The notes under the pieces are model-generated. The model saw only the letters and a list, made by a program, of their open reading frames with translations. It did no database searches and had not been told where the DNA came from. Positions 55,935 through 64,000 of a stretch of DNA of 64,000 nucleotides are shown piece by piece (within the stretch, counting starts at the first letter, position 1; each line of letters starts with the position of its first letter). This DNA comes from Chloroflexi bacterium TSY. Lineage in GTDB: Bacteria; Chloroflexota; Anaerolineae; Caldilineales; Caldilineaceae. The DNA is taken from assembly GCA_019217005.1 (NCBI GenBank), contig JAHBNG010000017.1, positions 103,222-167,221 on the forward strand, in the 5' to 3' direction. The position numbers and the translations under genes are program-made.

Positions 55935-57365
55935 ATGAACAAACCTAGACAGAACCGTTCTTCGCAGTTAAGTGGATTTTATAAAAAGGATATTGTAGAA
56001 CGCATTCAACTGATTACTGAATGGGCTGCTCTGGATCGGGATGACGCCGAGGCGTTAGCAAAGAGCCTGTCTGTTGAACAGGCGGATAAATTAATCGAGA
56101 ATGTCGTTGGTCGCTATAGCCTACCATTTGGAATTGCGACAAACTTTCTGGTGAATGGCTGCGACTACTTGGTGCCGATGGTTGTGGAGGAGCCATCTGT
56201 TGTGGCCGCTGTCAGCTTTGCTGCCAAACTCGCACGTAGTGGTGGAGGATTCTATACGGGCAGCACAGAACCAGTCATGATTGCACAAATCCAGCTTCTG
56301 AATGTACCTGACCAGACAGATGCAGCCGAACGTATTTTGGCCGCGAAAGAAACCCTCCTGGCTGAAGCCAACACCAGCCCTACTATTGCCAAACGAGGTG
56401 GCGGTCCGGTCGATATCACTGTTCATCATTTGCTCGAAACACCAACTGTACCCATGACGATTGTTCATCTGCTTTTTGACGCGCGTGACGCAATGGGTGC
56501 AAATGCGATTAATACAGCTGCCGAAACCATTGCCCCAACGCTGGAACAATTGAGTGGTGGGCGTGCGTTACTACGCATACTGAGCAATCTATCCGATCAA
56601 CGCCGAGCCTGGGCAGAAGTGCTGATTCCTGCGTCGACATTTGACACACCGACGGATTCTGGACGTGAAGTTGCTGAAGGAATTGCTCATGCAAATGCCT
56701 TTGCCTATGCAGATCCCTATCGTGCAGCGACTCACAATAAAGGAATTCTCAATGGGATTGACGCGGTCGCTGTGGCTACGGGCAATGATTGGCGCGCCAT
56801 TGAAGCCGGTGCTCACGCTTATGCTGCACGTGACGGACAATATCGCGCTCTGACAGAGTGGCGGATTATAGAGAATAGAACAAACTGGGCATCGTTGAAA
56901 GAGGCGGACGAACGAAGCAATTCTTCATATAGAATCAAAATAGAGGCATCGGCAGCTGATTCTGCTCTGGATTCGATTGTTGGTTCAATGGCGGATGCGG
57001 AGTTTCCTCTCTTGTATGGTTGTCTTGAATTACCATTGGCTGTTGGGATTGTCGGTGGGGCAACTCTCACCCATCCAACTGCGCAGATTGCACTCAAGAT
57101 TCTGGACATCAACAGCGCAAACGAATTGAGCGAACTCATGGCAGCTGTGGGGCTGGCACAAAATTTAGCCGCTATCCGTGCTTTGTCCACAGAAGGCATT
57201 CAGAGTGGCCATATGGCCCTTCATGCCCGTCAAATTGCGGCGGCAGCAGGAGCAACGGGCGATCGCGTGGATCGCGTTGCCGCTCAATTGGTGCAAGAAG
57301 GAGAGATCCGAATGGAGCGTGCGCAGGAGATTTTGTGCAGTAAGTTGGTTGACGATAAATCTTAG
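55935..57365 (+). CDS. mvaA: HMG-CoA reductase, class II type
   Basis: 476 residues, a little longer than the usual 430 of class II enzymes. Converts HMG-CoA to mevalonate (or the reverse) with NAD(P)H. Motifs: ENVVGRYSLPFGIATNFLVNG with the catalytic Glu; DARDAMGANAIN (cofactor and Asp region); YRAATHNKGILNG with the catalytic Lys; and GIQSGHMALHARQIA near the end, where His426 is the catalytic His. Followed after 158 bp by HMG-CoA synthase, so the pair feeds isoprenoid synthesis through mevalonate. A palindromic repeat lies in the gap. Confidence 0.92.
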   Translation: MNKPRQNRSSQLSGFYKKDIVERIQLITEWAALDRDDAEALAKSLSVEQADKLIENVVGRYSLPFGIATNFLVNGCDYLVPMVVEEPSVVAAVSFAAKLARSGGGFYTGSTEPVMIAQIQLLNVPDQTDAAERILAAKETLLAEANTSPTIAKRGGGPVDITVHHLLETPTVPMTIVHLLFDARDAMGANAINTAAETIAPTLEQLSGGRALLRILSNLSDQRRAWAEVLIPASTFDTPTDSGREVAEGIAHANAFAYADPYRAATHNKGILNGIDAVAVATGNDWRAIEAGAHAYAARDGQYRALTEWRIIENRTNWASLKEADERSNSSYRIKIEASAADSALDSIVGSMADAEFPLLYGCLELPLAVGIVGGATLTHPTAQIALKILDINSANELSELMAAVGLAQNLAAIRALSTEGIQSGHMALHARQIAAAAGATGDRVDRVAAQLVQEGEIRMERAQEILCSKLVDDKS

Positions 57366-57381
57366 CTGGCTGTGAAATCTG

Positions 57382-57459
57382 GGGTGTGTCCCAAAGTGTG
57401 TCAATGCAGCGGTTCTCTGACCGAGCAGTGTTCATTTACACACTTTGTGGTACACACTC
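57382..57459. repeat. Uninterrupted GTGTG/CACAC palindromic repeat
   Basis: A 78-bp palindrome: GGGTGTGTCCCAAAGTGTGT at the left and ACACACTTTGTGGTACACAC at the right. Same family as the repeats split by ISAzo13 at 295-1673 and 58708-60088. It is the intact reference for the IS target site. Confidence 0.75.
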
Positions 57460-57523
57460 GTAAAATCAGACAAAGAAGAAAGTGATGATCTGTTGTGGTA
57501 TCAAGATAGGGGAATAGGATTGT

Positions 57524-58576
57524 ATGTTTGGACAACCGACGCGCGAAATTGGAATTGTAGGATATGGTGCATATGTACCCCGTTTTCGGCTACCTGGGCA
57601 CGAGATCAGTCGTATTTGGACTGATGGTAATTCCAAAAGCCCAGTCAGGGAGAAGGCAGTTCCTGGATTAGATGAAGATACGGTCACAATGAGCATTGAA
57701 GCAGCGCGGAATGCAGTGCAACGTGCGCAAATTGATCCAAGTTTGCTGCAAGCCGTCTGGGTTGGCAGTGAGAGCCATCCTTATGCAGTGAAACCAACGG
57801 GAACAGTTGTGGCCGAAGCCATTGGAGCTACACCTGTCACACTAGCTGCCGATTGGCAATTTGCGTGCAAAGCTGGTACTGAGGCCACGCAAGCAGCTAT
57901 CGGCTTTGTGGGAAGTGGTATGGCTGACTACGCACTTAGCATTGGTATGGATACGGCACAAGGCCGACCGGGGGACGCGCTTGAATACACCGCCGGGGCC
58001 GGTGGTGCAGCTTTTATCATTGGTCCAGCCGCAGATGCGTGTGCAATTATTCAGCGTACATCAAGCTATGTCTCTGATACGACTGATTTCTGGCGCCGCC
58101 CAGGAACCCATTATCCAAGCCATGCAGAGCGTTTTAGTGGAGATCCGGGTTATTTTGGGCATATTGTTCCGGCAGCAGAAGAGATGATGAGTGCGATGAA
58201 GACAAGCCCGCAGGATTATCGGTATGTGGTTTTCCATCAGCCAAACCGCAAGTTTCCAATGCGTGCCCTTGCACAACTTGGTTTCAAACCAGAACAATGG
58301 CAAGCAGGATTATTAGTCGGTGACATTGGCAATACCTATGCCGGCTCCTCTCTTGTTGGATTAACTGCCATTTTGGATCAGGCAAAAGCCGGGGACAGAA
58401 TCTTGATGGTGAGCTATGGGAGTGGGGCAGGCTCAGATGCTTTTGACTTACTTGTAACAGAAAAAATTCAGATCGCTCGACGTGCGGCATTAACGACCCG
58501 CGCCTACATTGATCGACGTGTACAAATTGACTACGCCCAATATGTCCGACTTCGGAAAAAGTTGGCGCGTCACTAA
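57524..58576 (+). CDS. Hydroxymethylglutaryl-CoA synthase, archaeal type
   Basis: 350 residues, the length of archaeal and some bacterial HMG-CoA synthases (eukaryotic and Gram-positive forms are longer). Condenses acetoacetyl-CoA and acetyl-CoA. Start IGIVGYGAYVPRFRLPG; Glu83 in WVGSESHPYAVKPT; nucleophile Cys115 in WQFACKAGTEAT; His of FHQPNRKFP; C-terminal DRILMVSYGSGAGSDAF, all standard. In archaea this gene is usually next to an acetoacetyl-CoA thiolase and a DUF35 protein; here an ISAzo13 copy follows instead. Confidence 0.92.
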   Translation: MFGQPTREIGIVGYGAYVPRFRLPGHEISRIWTDGNSKSPVREKAVPGLDEDTVTMSIEAARNAVQRAQIDPSLLQAVWVGSESHPYAVKPTGTVVAEAIGATPVTLAADWQFACKAGTEATQAAIGFVGSGMADYALSIGMDTAQGRPGDALEYTAGAGGAAFIIGPAADACAIIQRTSSYVSDTTDFWRRPGTHYPSHAERFSGDPGYFGHIVPAAEEMMSAMKTSPQDYRYVVFHQPNRKFPMRALAQLGFKPEQWQAGLLVGDIGNTYAGSSLVGLTAILDQAKAGDRILMVSYGSGAGSDAFDLLVTEKIQIARRAALTTRAYIDRRVQIDYAQYVRLRKKLARH

Positions 58577-58627
58577 TTGTCTCATCATTTAAACTTTGAG
58601 CATGGCCGATCGTTCGACCATTTGTAG

Positions 58628-58675
58628 GTTGTCCAATCAGAGCGATCTGAATGCTCATTGCTCTGATTGGACAAC
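58628..58675. terminator. 16-bp perfect hairpin after HMG-CoA synthase
   Basis: GTTGTCCAATCAGAGC (58628-58643) and GCTCTGATTGGACAAC (58660-58675) pair perfectly over a 16-nt loop, about 50 bp after the stop. No long T run follows. Fits a transcript-end stabilising structure or a palindromic repeat. Confidence 0.5.
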
Positions 58676-58730
58676 TTACGAACTTACGAATCAGATCTTG
58701 ACTTCAGAGTGTGTACCATATAGCGTGTAA

Positions 58731-60032
58731 GGCCAATCCAAAAAATAAAATATACGCGAGAAGGTGTTAAACTAGCTCTCCAAAAGGAGCAAAAATGACA
58801 ATCTCGCCAGAAATGGTTGAAGTCTTGAAAGAGACGAAGGCCATGTTAAGTGGATACGAAAGAAGGCACTTCATGGCCCAAACGGTCAAAACGATATGCG
58901 AAGGGAGTCCGACGAAAGCAGAACGAGAGTTGGGCTGGAATCGGGCGACGATAGCCAAAGCCCTGGAAGAACTAGAAGGCGGCTTCTGTTATGTCGACCA
59001 AAGCCACCGACGTGGTCGCAAAAAAGCCGAAGACCATATCCCCACTTTACTGGCCGATATGGTTGAAATCGCCGATCAATTCAGCCAGACCGATCCCACC
59101 TTTCGACCCCCCCAATTGTACACTCGACTAACCGCCGCCGAAATGCGTACCCAGCTCATCGAGCAGAAAGGATACACAGATGAGGAATTGCCTGGCGAAG
59201 AGGCCATCCGCTTGAAGCTCAATGAGTTAGGCTATGGCTCAAACCGGGTCAAAAAAAGTCAACCAGTGAAAAAAGATCCCAGAGACCGATGCGATCTTTG
59301 ATAGAATTCATCAGATCAATCAAGAAGCGGATGCAGACGAGACGGTTCTGCGCCTCTCTTGGGATGCCAAAGCGACGATTTTACTTGACCGTTTCTCGAG
59401 AGAAGGGATAAGTCGAGTGGTTGTCAAAGCGCTCGATCATGACTTTCAAGATAAGAAGACCGAGAAAGTCACTCCTTTTGGCATTTACCTCCCTTCAACC
59501 AAGGAACTCTTTCTTTACTTGACTCAGTCGAAAGTGACGAGTGACTGTATTGTCGACTGCCTGATTGATTTTTGGGAAAGCGTACGTGAACACTTTCCTC
59601 ACGTCAAGACCCTCGTGATCAATCAGGACAATGGTCCCGAAAATCATACCCGTCGGACTCAGTTTATGTATCGTCTCACTCAGTTTGTTGAGCACTATCG
59701 TCTCTCTATTCAGCTCGCCTGCTACCCTCCTTATCACAGTAAATACAACCCCATCGAACGGGTTTGGGGCCATCTTGAAAAACACTGGAACGGTTCTCTT
59801 CTCGATTCTCTTGAGACCGTTCTCAATTTTGCCCGTTCTTTTCGCTTTAACCAACTACAACCCTTCGTTCACCTGAATTCCACTCTTTATGAGACCGGCG
59901 TCAAACTCACTCAGAAAGAGATGGACCGTTTGGAACAACGCTTCCAACGTTTACCTGGTTTAGAAAAATGGTTTGTCCTTATTCCCCCTCTCCATTCTCT
60001 CGTTCGCGTATAATTATTTTTTTGGTTTAGCC
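58731..60032 (+). mobile_element. ISAzo13-family insertion sequence, copy 3
   Basis: Terminal repeats as in copy 1, 1302 bp, target duplication TAA (58728-58730 and 60033-60035). It has the same flanking palindrome (GTGTGTACCATATAGCGTG on the left, AAATGGACC...GCACTTTGGAACACACTC on the right) as copy 1, and the same point within it. Confidence 0.88.
58795..60013 (+). pseudogene. ISAzo13-type transposase, one frameshift
   Basis: Intact helix-turn-helix part (residues 1-60 complete, unlike copy 2) and intact DDE blocks INQDNGPENH and YHSKYNPIERVWGHLE. The frame is broken at about 59270, where GTGAAAAAAGATC has six A and copies 1 and 2 have five. It is the copy closest to the 405-residue consensus. 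If the extra A is an error this copy is complete and may be active. Confidence 0.85.
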
Positions 60033-60156
60033 TAAATGGACCTCTCAGTCAGAGAACTGGCTGCATTTGCGCACTTTGGAACACACTCTCTGACTTCATG
60101 ATCCAAAATTAAACTGCGATTGCTTCTCGACAGAATAAACCTATCCCACAGACAGA

Positions 60157-60199
60157 TGTGGGATACTTGTGGGATATCTGTGGGATACTTGTGGGATAG
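60157..60199 (+). repeat. Short tandem repeat, about 22-bp unit, two copies
   Basis: TGTGGGATACTTGTGGGATA occurs twice in a row between the IS copy and the hydratase gene. Non-coding. Confidence 0.7.
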
Positions 60200-60229
60200 T
60201 GGAATTGATTCTTGCTGCACTTTACATGA

Positions 60230-61005
60230 TTATTTCCCTTGCCAGACAGGCTTGCGTTTCTCCACAAAAGCCGCCATCCCCTCCGATTGATCTTCGGTGG
60301 CAAAAAGCATATTGAACAGCCGTCGCTCCATATGAATGCCCTCGTTTAGGTTGGTTTCAAAGATTTGGTTAATAGCCTCTTTGGCCAAACGGACAGCAAC
60401 AGGGCACGATCGGCGATCTCACTTGCAAGCTTGAGTGCAACATCCATATACTCTTCGACTGATGCAACTCGGTTCACTAAACCATATTGTAGCGCTTCTT
60501 CTGCACTCAACTTGCGATCATTCAGAATCATCTCCATCGCAACCGTCTTGCCAACAGCCAAAGGTAATCGCTGTGTGCCTCCAGCACCGGGGATGACTCC
60601 CAAATTGATTTCAGGCTGACCAAATTTTGCTGTCTCTGAAGCCACAATCATGTCACAGGCCATTGCGAGTTCACAGCCTCCGCCCAAGCACCAACCGCTT
60701 ACAGCCGCGACAATGGGTTTCTTGACGGCTCGTACACCATCCCATTGACTAATAAAGGAATCACTCATTATACTGACAAGATTGGCTCCGGCCATTTGCT
60801 TAATATCTGCCCCCGCAGCAAATGCTTTTTCGTTTCCAGTGATAACGATGCAGCCAACATCTGAATTTGCATCAAATTCCTGCAGAGCAACAATTAGCTC
60901 CTGCATGAGAGCGCCATTCAGTGCATTTAATGCCCTTGGTCGATCAAGTTGAACAATGCCAACTTTTCCTTCTTGTCGAACTTGAAGATTTTCGTACTCT
61001 ACCAT
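60230..61005 (-). pseudogene. Enoyl-CoA hydratase/isomerase, frameshifted near the C-terminus
   Basis: Start ATG 61005 with AAGGAG. The crotonase fold is complete to about residue 205: QLDRPRALNALNGALMQEL, the oxyanion-hole block FAAGADIKQMAGANL, CLGGGCELAMACDMIVAS with the first catalytic-Glu region, and FGQPEINLGVIPGAGGTQRLP with the second Glu. Near 60400 the frame shifts. The other frame supplies the natural end ([46 protein letters not shown]). Hydrates trans-2-enoyl-CoA in beta-oxidation or related routes. Without the end the enzyme probably loses its trimer contacts. One missing base would explain it, so an error is possible. Confidence 0.85.
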
Positions 61006-61221
61006 TTGCTAGGCTCCTTGTGAGATATTTTGATCACGCGCATGATGTGGGACAAGATGAAGTGAAAAAATTTCTCGATTTCATGCGTCTATTTTTTGCT
61101 ATGTGTGCGATGTAAGTCTACCTGACGCGGAAAGCCAATCCAAATTAGGCTGAGGTCAAAAAGACTGAGGAGAAGGCTGAGGATTGGGATGCTTGAACAC
61201 ATAAACGATTTTCTTCTTTGT

Positions 61222-61446
61222 AGTCTCAGTAGATCCAAATTTGGCGTTTTTGGCGATTTTCAGTCGAGATTGCAGGGATTTTGGAGTCATTTATTCAGAT
61301 TTCGGTTACAGAAAACAACCTATTTCATATCTGAAAATCGCCCAAATCTAACGCAAAAACTAGATATCGACCGGCAAATTTGTATTTATGTCAACTGTTT
61401 AGCCAGAATTCTCTCTCAAAACCTGAAATTTGGATCTACTGAGTCT
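61222..61446. mobile_element. MITE family B, copy 2 (inverted)
   Basis: 219-bp core 61225-61443 between CTCAGTAGATCC and GGATCTACTGAG; by eye the exact reverse complement of the copy at 45478-45702. Intergenic, upstream of the BTAD regulator. Confidence 0.75.
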
Positions 61447-61539
61447 TGAATATTTGATCACCAGACGCCCTTTTTGTCTCGGCCTTAGCCTTTTTCTGCT
61501 ACTTGACGAATCTGAAATCAATCGCGACAATATTCCCCT

Positions 61540-63923
61540 ATGTCCACAATTCTTAAACTGACCCTTTTGGGTAAACCACAAACCTATCTGAACGGCGAAC
61601 TTGTGACAGCCTTTGGCACCCAGAAAGCACAAGCACTCTTCTATTTTCTAGCGGTAACGGGAACTGTTCATAGTCGTCATGCACTGGCAGCGCTCTTTTG
61701 GAGCGAAGATTCGGAAGAGAATGCCAAAAATAGCTTGCGCGTTGCGCTCTCTGGTCTGCGCCGGTTGATTCCAGACCACTTGACCATTACCCGCCAGACG
61801 ATTGCCTTTAATCATGAAAGCAACTTTACACTGGATATCCATGTCTTTGATCAGCAGACAGAAACAAAGTTGAATCACACAGACGCTCTGGATATTCAAG
61901 TTTTGGAGCAATTGATAAAACTCTACCGTGGTGACTTTTTGGAAGATTTCCATGTGGATGACGCTCCGTTCTTCGAGGAGTGGCTGCTAACAGAACGAGT
62001 GCGGCGCAGACAGATTGCCATCGAATTGCTTCACAGATTGACAAATCACTATGTAACAGTACGGGCTTATGAACAAGCGATTAGAACGCTGAAGCGTTTG
62101 CTTCTCCTGAACCTTGGGACGAAGCCGCGCACCGTACATTGATGGAAACACTCAGTCGCATCGGTGATTTCAATGCGGCTCTGAGTCAGTATGATCAATG
62201 TTATCAAATACTAGTAGACGAATTGGACGTTGAGCCAATGCCGGAAACAACCGAGTTATATCGGCGAATTCAAGCGGCACGTGCTGCTCGACGTCATAAT
62301 CTACCTCCCGAATCCACTCCTTTTATTGGCCGCGCAAAAGAGTTGGAGCAACTAATTGCAATGGTCTCTGAGCCTGATTGTCGTTTGGTCACCATTGTTG
62401 GTCTAGGCGGCATCGGGAAAAGTAGACTTGCATTGCAGGCTGCCCGGCAAATTTGTGCAGAGCAGGCGTTGCTTTTCCTAAACGGGTTATTTATGTATCG
62501 CTAACCAATATCGTAGACGCGGAGCAAGCCACCTTGGCGCTGGCAGATGCGCTAGAACTAAAAGTCGCTGGCCGTGAAGATCCACTGTTGCGCGTGCAGA
62601 AGCAGTTGGAGAACAAAGAAATTTTGTTGCTTCTTGATAGTTTTGAATATTTATTGCCTGGAGATGAGGGACCAACCGCTCAACCTCAGGTTGATGGGAT
62701 TGAGTTCGTGACCCAACTGTTGTCTGCTAGCTCAGATCTGAAAATCTTGGTGACGAGTCGAGAACCTCTGCAGATGTCGGCTGAATGGCGACTTGATCTC
62801 AGCGGTTAACCTATCCGCAAATGGTACTATCGCCTGGTGAAAATACTATCGGACAAACGTTGCCAAACCCGTCTGAGTCACCCGTCATATCCGATGTAAG
62901 TCGTCATGGCGCTGTTCAACTTTTTGCAAACAGCTGAACAGATATCGCCAGGGTTTGATTTGTCTCCAGCAACTAGTGTGGACATTATCCGAATTTGTCA
63001 ACTATTGGGAGGATTCCACTTGCGATCAAATTGGCCGCAGCTTGGTTGCGTGCAATGCCATCGGAGTTGTGACGGAAATTGAGCGCAATATTGACTTTCT
63101 CTCCACGCAGATGCGCGATGTTATTCCAAGACAACGAAGCTTGCGTGCGGTTTTCGATCATTCTTGGACACTTTTGAATCAAGAGGAGCAGTTGGCATTT
63201 CAGAATCTATCGGTCTTTGCAGATTCCTTTACAGAGAACGCAGCGCAACAAGTCGCCAACGTCTCTCTCTTTCATCTGATTTCGTTGCTTGACAAATCGC
63301 TCGTGCAACGACTCGGCTTCTGGTTCCCAGAAACGAAGATGCATAAAAATCTAGATCAACATAAAGGCCATACAATGCAGACGCGTTATGCCATGCATCA
63401 GGTTGTGCGTCAGTATGCTGCGGAGGGCTACATTCTGCGGAAGATTCTGCAGAGAATATGTCACACAACTTTGCAATTACTATGTTTCGTTTCTCCAACG
63501 CCAAGAAGAGCGGTTTGCCGGAACGGATGAAGCTGAAGCAATCGCAGCCATTGCGGAAGAGATTGCCAACATCCGCGCAGCTTGGGATGTCTCTCATCTG
63601 ATGTTGTCACAAATTCAATGCATGATTCCTAGCTTGTCGCGTTTCTATCTGCTTCACGGGCCATTTCAAGTTGCAGAGTCGCTATTTGGTAGAGCAGCCG
63701 ATAAACTGACTACGTATTTAGCGACGTTAAATCCACCTCAAACGGGTGAGACGGCAAGTGTGCTATTGAGCCAACTCTTGCTGGAGCAGGGACGTTTTCA
63801 AACTGAGAGAGCAAATTACGATGATGCATTGAACACCATCAATCGGGCTGCGACGCTTGCTGTTCAATTTGATGTGGTCGAGTTACAGGCTGCCAGTGCA
63901 TTGGCTAGTGCCACGGTCTATAA
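61540..63923 (+). pseudogene. BTAD/NB-ARC transcriptional regulator, multiply frameshifted and cut by an IS
   Basis: The pieces, in three frames, read through a SARP-like protein: N-terminal DNA-binding part (LKLTLLGKPQTYLNGE, SLRVALSGLRRLIP), BTAD helices (LIKLYRGDFLEDF, then in another frame DFNAALSQYDQCYQILVDELDVEP), then an NB-ARC/AAA part with Walker A IVGLGGIGKSRLALQAA and LLLLDSFEYLLP, and finally TPR-like repeats. Breaks occur near 62120, 62470, 62810-62950 and 63430. The frame then runs into ISAzo13 copy 4 at 63924. Such proteins usually activate nearby genes in response to an unknown signal. This one can no longer be made whole. Confidence 0.8.
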
Positions 63924-64000
63924 GGCCAATCCAAAAAATAAAATATACGCGAGAAGGTGTTAAACTAGCTCTCCAAAAGGAGCAAAAATGACAATCTCGC
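63924..64000 (+). mobile_element. ISAzo13-family insertion sequence, copy 4 (cut by window end)
   Basis: Left end GGCCAATCCAAAAAATAAAA, preceded by TAA. Continues with the ribosome site and the transposase start ATG at 63988, where the window ends. It interrupts the TPR region of the BTAD regulator. Confidence 0.85.

Noticed and set aside
59262..59275. Programmed frameshift at an A6G slip site in ISAzo13 copy 3
   Set aside because: Copy 2 makes the same protein region in one frame with five A, so frameshifting is not needed by this family; the extra A is an indel.
1..64000. tRNA, rRNA or CRISPR genes
   Set aside because: No cloverleaf with a T-loop in place, no rRNA-like segment and no regularly spaced repeat was recognised by eye; a dedicated search could still find a tRNA.

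Overview
The window looks like a chromosomal segment of a Chloroflexota bacterium, probably from the Anaerolineae/Caldilineae/Ardenticatenia side. This is inferred from gene content: large secreted proteins with Thr/Pro linkers and a short C-terminal LP-type tail, non-cellulosomal cohesin and dockerin modules, a two-gene mevalonate block with an archaeal-type HMG-CoA synthase, a PotABCD operon, and BTAD-type regulators. I recognised no rRNA, tRNA or CRISPR array. The segment is rich in mobile DNA: four copies of an ISAzo13-type element (one cut by the window end), two copies of a second DDE insertion sequence, one decayed IS110-type element, four copies of a 155-bp MITE, two copies of a 219-225 bp MITE, and several palindromic repeat families.

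Layout. 1-13 kb: the end of an ankyrin protein, ISAzo13 copy 1, a giant secreted beta-helical adhesin split by an in-frame TAA, a small secreted protein, then a nest of elements (ISAzo13 copy 2 inside a palindrome, with a MITE inside the IS, next to an intact second IS). 13-23 kb: a sulfatase, a family 2 glycoside hydrolase, and a thioester/SdrD-type adhesin. 23.5-33.8 kb (minus strand): a gene run encoding a cohesin-dockerin-cohesin scaffold-like protein, a c-heme/PQQ-type sugar dehydrogenase with a dockerin, a free-standing copper amine oxidase N-domain protein, a catalytically degenerate amine oxidase paralogue, and an amine oxidase with PKD and dockerin domains. A MITE and an IS interrupt the two dockerin-bearing enzymes. 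34-40 kb: potABCD, with a damaged PotD signal peptide, and an MFS transporter. 41.5-47 kb: cell-wall hydrolases and SH3 proteins, several damaged. 47-49 kb: a beta-propeller protein and an Ldh2-family dehydrogenase. 50-51.2 kb: the IS110 remnant. 51.8-55.9 kb: a three-gene complex-I-like membrane module without peripheral subunits. 55.9-58.6 kb: HMG-CoA reductase and synthase. 58.7-64 kb: ISAzo13 copy 3, a frameshifted enoyl-CoA hydratase, a MITE, and a decayed BTAD/NB-ARC regulator cut by ISAzo13 copy 4.

The most interesting unit is the 23.5-33.8 kb run. It reads as a secreted, cohesin/dockerin-associated redox assembly built from a split copper amine oxidase, an inactive-looking amine oxidase partner and a sugar dehydrogenase with a CxxCH heme site. 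Its dockerins share a six-cysteine pattern. A caution applies throughout: the three frameshifts that can be resolved between IS copies all sit in A/T homopolymers, so some 'broken' genes could be sequencing indels. The MITE and IS interruptions are not open to that objection, because exact target duplications flank them and excision restores reading frames.
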